This document shows, piece by piece, positions 42,207 through 49,114 of a stretch of DNA of 49,114 bases. The stretch lies in contig JACRIX010000077.1 in the NCBI GenBank assembly GCA_016215645.1, positions 1 through 49,114 of the forward strand. Direction: 5' to 3'. Within the stretch, counting starts at the first letter, position 1. Each line of letters opens with the position of its first letter. The translations under genes and the position numbers were made by a program. The DNA comes from Rhodocyclales bacterium (GTDB lineage Bacteria > Pseudomonadota > Gammaproteobacteria > Burkholderiales > Rhodocyclaceae). A model generated the notes under the pieces. That model saw only the letters and a program-made list of their open reading frames with translations. It was not told where the DNA came from and ran no database searches.

Positions 42207-43604
42207 TCAGGCGGCGAGGTCTTCGTGCGCCACGGGTTCCGGCTCGCGGCCGTTGTCGGCGTCGAGGCGCGGCAGGTTCAGGAAACCGGCGCGCGTCGTT
42301 CGTGTGCGTTCGGTGAGTCGGGCCACGGCATCAGACGTGGCGGCAAGGTTCATTTCGGCGCGCGCGGTAAGCGCTTCGTTGAGCCAAAGACTGCTTCGCG
42401 CGAATGCTGCAAGGTCGGTACATTGCAGCGCAATTTCATCCGCATAGCCGGCGATGCGCGCCAGCAGATCGTCGATTTGCCGAACCCGGGCGCCGATATG
42501 CGTCGCCCCGTAGTGCCGGCGCCGCTGGTACAGCATGCGCGTGGCGGCAGCGCCACCCTTGGCGTCGCCGATTTCCTCGGCCAGTTCGACCGAGGAAAAC
42601 TTGAGCCGGCCGGACTCGTCGTAGTCCAGGTCGTTGGCCTGGAGTTCGGCCTGCAATTGCCCTTCGAAGGCCTCCACCACCCGCGTCAGGCGCGCCGGCG
42701 AAAAGGCCTCGCGCACCCCCAGTCGTGCCGCCAGCCAGTCGGCTACCTGCGCCTGGCGCGGCGCATCGGGCGCGGTGAGCCAGGGCAGCAGCAGCAGGTC
42801 CCAGGCAGCGATGGCAGTGCGACCATCGCTCGCGGCAGCGACGCGCAACAGCCGGACGATCTTGACCCAGCGCCGGTCAGATACCGCCAGGGGCACTGTG
42901 GCGAAGTGCCGGCGCAGTTCCGCCAGTACGGCGACGACTTCAGGTGGAACGTCGATGGCGCCCGCCCGGGCGGCCAGCCGCGCCAGATCCGCGCGGTCGA
43001 GGCTGAGCTCCGGTCCCGGCGCCTGCCAGTCGCGCAGCTTGCCGGCGTCGAGCAGGGCGCCGAAGCCCTCGGCGCTCACCGCCGCGATCGGCAGGCGCAC
43101 CAGGAAGCGGTCGAAGAAGGCCTCGCCGATTTCATCCTCGGGCACCTCGTTGGTGGCGCCGATGGCGCTGATCAGGGGACACGCCTGGCGTCCGGAGCCG
43201 TTGTCGAACTCGCGTTCGTTGAGCAGGGTGAGCAGGGCGTTGAGGATGGCGCTGTTGGCCTTGAACACCTCGTCGATGAAGGCGACTGAGGCATCGGGCA
43301 GGAAGCCGGCGGTATGGCGCTCGTAGCGGTCGTCTTCCAGCGCCTTGATCGACAGCGGACCGAAGAGTTCCTCGGGCACCGAGAAGCGCGTCAGCAGGCG
43401 TTCGAAATAGCGGGCGTCGCGAAATACGGTGTGCAGGCGCCGCGCCAGTTCGCTCTTGGCCGTGCCGGGCGGTCCGATCAGCAGCGTGTGCTCGCCGGCG
43501 AGTGCCGCCAGCAGGCACAGGCGCACGCTCTGGCGACGTTCGACCAGGCCGGTTTCGAGGGTGTCGAGGAGGCTGCGCAGGCGCATCGAAAAATCGGCAT
43601 TCAT
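42207..43604 (-). CDS. MoxR/RavA-family AAA+ ATPase
   Basis: A 465-residue AAA+ protein: Walker A GPPGTAKS (44-51), Walker B FIDEVFKAN, sensor 1 (ISAIGATNEVPED) and Arg finger region FFDRFLVRLP. It is longer than small MoxR proteins and resembles RavA in having an extra C-terminal part. The pair MoxR-vWA is known for remodelling or activating metal enzymes (CoxD-CoxE for CO dehydrogenase, NorQ-NorD, RavA-ViaA). ATG 43604 opens the conserved part; the frame continues to 43742 but over a dispersed repeat. It heads the minus-strand MoxR-vWA-DUF364 operon that converges on the aor region. Confidence 0.88.
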   Translation of the reverse strand: MNADFSMRLRSLLDTLETGLVERRQSVRLCLLAALAGEHTLLIGPPGTAKSELARRLHTVFRDARYFERLLTRFSVPEELFGPLSIKALEDDRYERHTAGFLPDASVAFIDEVFKANSAILNALLTLLNEREFDNGSGRQACPLISAIGATNEVPEDEIGEAFFDRFLVRLPIAAVSAEGFGALLDAGKLRDWQAPGPELSLDRADLARLAARAGAIDVPPEVVAVLAELRRHFATVPLAVSDRRWVKIVRLLRVAAASDGRTAIAAWDLLLLPWLTAPDAPRQAQVADWLAARLGVREAFSPARLTRVVEAFEGQLQAELQANDLDYDESGRLKFSSVELAEEIGDAKGGAAATRMLYQRRRHYGATHIGARVRQIDDLLARIAGYADEIALQCTDLAAFARSSLWLNEALTARAEMNLAATSDAVARLTERTRTTRAGFLNLPRLDADNGREPEPVAHEDLAA

Positions 43605-43655
43605 GGGCCGTGATTGTAGGCAAGCGAGACGCCGTCGTATACGACGCAGATCAAG

Positions 43656-43677
43656 AGTCGGCGCTGGTGACACGGCG
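43656..43677 (+). repeat. 22-nt dispersed repeat, copy 7
   Basis: One mismatch (position 13, C to T) to the common form. Intergenic between the divergent MoxR and MFS genes. Confidence 0.75.
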
Positions 43678-43724
43678 TTCCGGAGCGCCTTCACCTCACC
43701 GGCGGCAGGGGCCCGCCCGGCCAT

Positions 43725-43739
43725 CGGCGATAATCGCCG
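43725..43739 (+). promoter_or_regulatory. Palindrome with GATAAT -10 box directly before the MFS start
   Basis: CGGCGAT-A-ATCGCCG. GATAAT (43729-43734) is only 7 bp before ATG 43742 and no ribosome site is seen, so the mRNA may be leaderless. Confidence 0.4.
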
Positions 43740-43741
43740 CA

Positions 43742-44964
43742 ATGAGCTTCTTTACCGCGGTCTTTTCGCGCGCCTTGTCCTCGCGCAACTACCGGATCTA
43801 CTTTGCCGGGCAACTGGTGTCGCTGGCCGGCACCTGGATGCAGCAGATCGCCATGATCTGGCTGGCCTGGCGGCTGTCGAATTCGGCCGCGGTGCTGGGC
43901 ATGGTGGGTTTCGCCAGCCAGATTCCGATCCTCGTACTCGGCCCCTTCGCCGGCGTGCTGACCGACTGCTTCGATCGGCGCCGCATCCTGCTGGCGACCC
44001 AGGTGGCGGCGATGCTGCAGGCGGTGGTGCTGACGGCGCTGACCTGGTCCGGCCAGGTCACGCCCGGCTGGCTGATCGGGCTGGCCTTGCTGCTGGGGAC
44101 CATCAATGCGCTGGACCTGCCGGCGCGGCAGGCCTTCTCCGCGCAACTGGTCGAAAAGCGCGACGACTTGCCCAATGCGATTGCCCTGAATTCGCTGCTG
44201 ATGAACTCGGCGCGCTTCGTCGGCCCGGCCCTGGCCGGCTTCGCCGTGGCCACCATCGGCGAGGCCTGGTGCTTCGCCATCAATGCGGCCAGCTACCTGG
44301 CCGTGCTGCTGGCACTGCTGGCGATCCGGGTGGTGCCGCATCGCGGCGAGCCCGGCTCGGCCTGGCAGTCGTTCCGCGAAGGCATTGCCTACGTGCTGGG
44401 CCACGGCGAAATCCGGCCGCGCCTGCTGACCGTGGCGGCGGTGAGTTTCCTGGTGACGCCCTATGCGGTGATGATGCCGCTGTTTGCCAGCGAGATCTAT
44501 GGCGGCGATGCGCGCGCCTACGGCCTGCTGATCGGCAGCGCCGGTGCCGGTGCGCTGTTTGCCGGCCTGTATCTGGCGAGCCGGCAAGGTACCGAGCGCT
44601 TGCCGCGACGCGTGGCCGACGCCGTGCTGGTGGCCGGCGCGGCGCTGACCGTGTTCTCGCTCAACACCGTGCTGGCCCTGGGTTTCGCCATCGTCATGGT
44701 GCTGGGCTTCGCCGTGATCGCCTTCATCGCCGGCAGCAATACCCTGGTGCAGATGCAGGTCGATGATGCCTATCGTGGCCGCGTGATGGCGATTTTTTCG
44801 ATGGCCTTCCTCGGCATCGCACCGCTCGGCAGTTTCACCGTGGGGCATCTGGTGCAGTGGTTCGGTGTGCAGCAGGTGCTGTTTTTTTGCGGGCTGGGCG
44901 CTATTGCGGTGGGCATTGTCGGCCGGCGGCGTCTGGCCGTGATAATTAGCCAAGGATCGACACC

Positions 44965-44968
<4 letters not shown>
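43742..44968 (+). CDS. MFS transporter (EntS-like)
   Basis: A 408-residue membrane protein with about 12 hydrophobic helices. The N-terminal segment NYRIYFAGQLVSLAGTWMQQIAMIWLAWRL and the loop FAGVLTDCFDRRRILLATQ match the EntS-like exporter subfamily. SRNYRIYFAGQ and NALDLPARQAF are further subfamily signatures. Substrate unknown. ATG 43742 opens the conserved N-terminus. It overlaps the next gene by 4 bp (GTGA), so MFS, ABC exporter and Sir2 form one operon. Confidence 0.88.
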
Positions 44969-46703
<1,735 letters not shown>

Positions 46704-46707
<4 letters not shown>

Positions 46708-47549
46708 CGGCGCTTGCCGACGGCTATGCCGCTGCGGCGCGCCTGATCGAACAGGCCGATGCGCTGGTGATCTGCGCCGGTGCCGGCATGGGCGTGGATT
46801 CGGGGCTGCCGGATTTTCGTGGGCCGGGCGGCTTTTGGCAGGCCTATCCGGCCCTCGGGCGAGCGCGCATCCGCTTTGAAGAAATCGCCTCGCCGGCCGC
46901 GTTTCGCCGCGATCCGGAAGTGGCCTGGGGCTTCTACGGCCATCGCCTGAACCTGTATCGCGCCACCGTGCCGCATGAGGGCTTCGGCTTGCTGCGTGAA
47001 CTTGCCGCGAGCATGCCGCGCGGCGGCGTTGTGTTCACCAGCAACGTCGATGGCCACTTCCAGCGTGCCGGGTTTGGCGAGGACCGGGTGACCGAATGCC
47101 ACGGCTCGATCCATCATCTGCAATGCTTGGAGCCTTGCTCGGATGCGATCTGGAGCGCGGCCGACTTGGTGCCCGAGGTCGATGTCGCCGAATGCCGCAT
47201 CCGTTTGGCGATGCCGCGCTGCCCGAACTGCGGTGCCTTGGCGCGGCCGGCCATCCTGATGTTCGGCGACCGGGACTGGATCGAGGGGCGCACGCGCGAA
47301 CAGGAACGCCGTCTCGCGGACTGGCTGCGAACGGTCGAGCGGCCACTGGTGATAGAAGTCGGCGCTGGCAGCACGGTGGCCACCGTGCGCGCCTTCGTGC
47401 ACAGCCTCGACGCGCCGCTGATCCGCATCAACCCGCGCGAACCGGAGGTGGTGCAACGCCGCGACGTCGGGCTGGGGGTCGGGGCGCGGGAAGGTATTTC
47501 AGGGATAGTGCGGTCTTCGGCGGGAGGCAAAGGCGGGTCGGTTGCGTGA
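46704..47549 (+). CDS. Sir2-family NAD-dependent deacylase/ADP-ribosyltransferase-like protein
   Basis: A 281-residue sirtuin. NAD-binding GAGMGVDSGLPDFRG (about 26-40), TSNVDGHFQRAG, catalytic His133 in TECHGSIHHLQC, and the zinc cysteines Cys141, Cys145, Cys173, Cys176 (CPNC). GAGSTVATVR matches the C-terminal NAD loop. The substrate class (lysine deacylation or ADP-ribosylation) cannot be decided from sequence. ATG 46704 overlaps the ABC exporter stop (ATGA). Repeat copy 9 lies over the VGAGST segment. Confidence 0.9.
47357..47378 (+). repeat. 22-nt dispersed repeat, copy 9 (weak)
   Basis: Core AGTCGGCGCTGG kept, three later mismatches. It covers codons for a motif conserved in sirtuins, so part of the match could be coincidence. 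Confidence 0.35.
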
Positions 47550-47611
47550 TGCATCAAGCGATGCACGGCAGATGCATGAGAAACGTGTCGAAGCGAAAGA
47601 GCATCCACAAT

Positions 47612-47633
47612 AGTCGGCGCTGGCGGGACGGCG
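47612..47633 (+). repeat. 22-nt dispersed repeat, copy 10
   Basis: Two mismatches at the variable positions 15-16. Intergenic, at the left edge of the AT-richer islet. Confidence 0.7.
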
Positions 47634-47739
47634 GTAACCGGCCATGAGCGGACATCAAGGAGCTGCATCAAAGTACGCTTCCGGGGGATCATGCATTAAG
47701 TTAAGAACACAATCTCACGTCCATTGTTTGCCAATTTTT

Positions 47740-48585
47740 ATGGTCAATGTTAAGAACCTTTCCATTGCACTTTGGGTTGGCCTCCTCTATTGGAGCTCAG
47801 CTGGCGCACAGACGCAAAGTGGCGGGACAACAATTTGGATTCCTTCAATGGAAAGGCTGCCTGATAGCAATCAGAAAACTATCAAGCTTGAGGCAACTCT
47901 CTATACACCCAATGCGACCGGGAAGTATCCTGTATTTATCTTTAACCACGGCCTAGTGAGCGGTTTTTCGAGGGTCAAATACGATGAACTGGCCAACCTG
48001 ATGACTTCGCGTGGCATTGCAGTAATCATGCCTATGCGGCGCGGGTTGGGAGGTTCGGAGGGGTCGCAAAATCAGCCGCGCAGCTGCGACATTGCTATAA
48101 ACATGGCCGGCGTTCAGCATGCCATCGAAGACATCGACGCGGCGTTCGCTTACGTGCGAAGCAATCCATCTCTCGACGCTGAGCGGGTACTGCTCGGAGG
48201 AAATTCTCGGGGAGGTGTTTTGGCGCTTGTTTATGCTGCGAGACGGAAGGTTGCGGGGCTCAAAGGAGTTATCAATTTTGTTGGAACCTGGGGCGATGAT
48301 CGAAGCTGCCGATTTGATGACATCAATGGGACCCTGTTCAAAGAGGCCGGTGCCGGCTCGGAAATTCCGACACTTTGGCTCTATGGAGAAGGTGATGGCT
48401 ATAACTCGGACAAATCCGTAAAGTACTATGCTGAGACATACCGACTCGCTGGTGGAGATTTAACCTTCCGTCTGTACGCTCATGACTTTTGGAATGGGCA
48501 TAAGCTTCTGGAGAAGGGAAGCAAGTTTTGGCTTCCGGATCTCATCCAGTTTCTTGACCGGATCAACCTCGTGGGAACGAATTAG
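47740..48585 (+). CDS. Secreted alpha/beta hydrolase
   Basis: A 281-residue protein with a signal peptide (LSIALWVGLLYWSSAGA-QT) and a serine-hydrolase fold: FIFNHGLVSGFSR (oxyanion region), nucleophile Ser156 in GGNSRGG, an Asp in YGEGDGYN and His in LYAHDFWNGH as triad candidates. Dienelactone-hydrolase-like/prolyl-oligopeptidase-like; substrate unknown. ATG 47740 (MVNVKNLSIA) opens the signal peptide; an in-frame ATG at 47644 is less likely. AT-richer than its neighbours. It is 3 bp before the thioredoxin-like gene. Confidence 0.85.
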   Translation: MVNVKNLSIALWVGLLYWSSAGAQTQSGGTTIWIPSMERLPDSNQKTIKLEATLYTPNATGKYPVFIFNHGLVSGFSRVKYDELANLMTSRGIAVIMPMRRGLGGSEGSQNQPRSCDIAINMAGVQHAIEDIDAAFAYVRSNPSLDAERVLLGGNSRGGVLALVYAARRKVAGLKGVINFVGTWGDDRSCRFDDINGTLFKEAGAGSEIPTLWLYGEGDGYNSDKSVKYYAETYRLAGGDLTFRLYAHDFWNGHKLLEKGSKFWLPDLIQFLDRINLVGTN

Positions 48586-48588
48586 ATC

Positions 48589-48999
48589 GTGGGTGTTGAC
48601 ATCGAGAGGTCATCACTCGTCAGATTGCTTCGCGTCATGCTTGGACTCTTTTTGTTCCAGCTGCCAAATTCGTATGCCCAAGGGCCGTCACCGGCAAGTT
48701 CTATCAGCGTTGTTTATTGGGGATCAGCCGACTGCAAGTGGTGCACCTACTGGGAGGGGTCACTGTCGGGAATGGAGGCGGAATTCCGTAATAGCGAGAC
48801 TTTTAAGCAAGTCAGGTACACGGTAGTTAAGAATATCTATCTAAGTGCTCCGTATGTTGAATCTGATTTTCAAAAGGATGGACAGTGGCTTTGGAAGTTG
48901 GTTGCCGATGGCACTGTTCGACTTCCTCGAGTGCGTCCTGCATGGTCTATTTTCGTTGGGCAGAAGCATGCTGCTAGTAGTCAGTCATCGAGGAATTGA
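48589..48999 (+). CDS. Secreted thioredoxin-fold protein, possibly frameshifted at its 3' end
   Basis: A 136-residue frame with a signal-like N-terminus (LLRVMLGLFLFQLPNSYAQG) and a thioredoxin-type active site C49-K-W-C52 (GSADCKWCTYWEG). It starts with GTG 48589, or ATG 48637. The end VGQKHAASSQSSRN looks unlike a thioredoxin tail, whereas the frame one step away continues RSMLLVVSHRGIDRGNC, which fits a beta-strand ending, so a single-base indel near 48960 is possible (natural or sequencing). Periplasmic redox role inferred. Confidence 0.6.
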   Translation: MGVDIERSSLVRLLRVMLGLFLFQLPNSYAQGPSPASSISVVYWGSADCKWCTYWEGSLSGMEAEFRNSETFKQVRYTVVKNIYLSAPYVESDFQKDGQWLWKLVADGTVRLPRVRPAWSIFVGQKHAASSQSSRN

Positions 49000-49079
49000 T
49001 AGGGGAAACTGCTGCGGTTCCGGCGAGTGGTGAATGGCAGGGAGTCATACGCTGAAGCCTTTCGTGACGGGAGGCTGAC

Positions 49080-49114
49080 ATGCAGATCAAGTGGCGGGTG
49101 GATTTGACGGCTGA
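49080..49114 (+). CDS. Start of a gene cut by the window edge
   Basis: ATG 49080 preceded by GGGAGG at good spacing; reads MQIKWRVDLTA and runs off the right edge. Too short to identify. Confidence 0.4.
   Translation, partial: MQIKWRVDLTA

Larger units (their letters stand above)
47640..49020. other. AT-richer islet
   Basis: Base composition drops visibly from about 47640 to about 49000 compared with the GC-rich flanks, and codon use in the two genes is less GC-biased. This suggests recent transfer. No tRNA, integrase or insertion sequence is seen at either edge. Confidence 0.6.

Noticed and set aside
43619-43634. GG-N10-GC match on the minus strand before the MoxR gene (CGGCGT...TTGCC)
   Set aside because: The -24 part is poor and transcription would start only about 4 bp before the ATG, leaving no room for a ribosome site.

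Overview
The window reads as chromosomal DNA of a high-GC betaproteobacterium, probably Rhodocyclales (Azoarcus/Thauera/Aromatoleum relatives). That placement rests on the dapC-dapD-pilU-dapE-prmB order, YaeQ, DUF3301, and an aldehyde oxidoreductase operon with the AorABC layout known from Aromatoleum. It is inference from gene content; no rRNA or tRNA gene was recognised.

Layout. 1-1.3 kb: 3' end of an RTX-type secreted protein with 333-bp tandem repeats. 1.4-4.6 kb: a methyltransferase, a YHS-domain lipoprotein and a conserved protein of unknown function. 4.6-9.9 kb (minus): prmB, dapE, pilU, dapD, dapC, in tightly spaced genes. 9.9-13.9 kb: housekeeping and small genes (dienelactone hydrolase-like, ankyrin, deoxyribosyltransferase-like, yaeQ, a nuclease-like protein, hemerythrin, DUF3301).

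13.9-43.6 kb is the most interesting part. It holds a NosR-like flavin/Fe-S membrane protein; TonB plus a NarL-type two-component system; a TonB-dependent receptor; a PQQ alcohol dehydrogenase carrying the Asp-Tyr-Asp signature of lanthanide-dependent enzymes; a Sel1 protein with an ExbB-like/DUF2149 pair; and a minus-strand run of sigma-54 activator, YkvA, second TonB receptor, YceI and beta-propeller protein. Divergent from the activator are a diheme PedF-type cytochrome, a PedG-type binding protein, aorABC (tungsten aldehyde oxidoreductase), a ThiS/MoaD-like protein, DUF1097 and a cytochrome c. A MoxR AAA+/vWA/DUF364 set converges on them. Together they could oxidise an alcohol to the aldehyde in the periplasm (PQQ enzyme, electrons to PedF-type cytochrome) and the aldehyde to the acid in the cytoplasm (AOR), with TonB machinery bringing in a metal or its carrier. 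Four GG-N10-GC sigma-54 promoter matches lie before the dehydrogenase, the PedF-type gene, aorA and DUF1097. A TCATGA-N3-TCATGA motif occurs three times, at the nosR/tonB junction and before both receptor genes.

43.7-47.5 kb: MFS transporter, ABC exporter and Sir2 protein in overlapping frames. 47.6-49.0 kb: a visibly AT-richer islet with a secreted hydrolase and a thioredoxin-like gene that may be frameshifted. A 22-nt dispersed repeat with an invariant 12-nt core occurs ten times across the window, in genes and between them.
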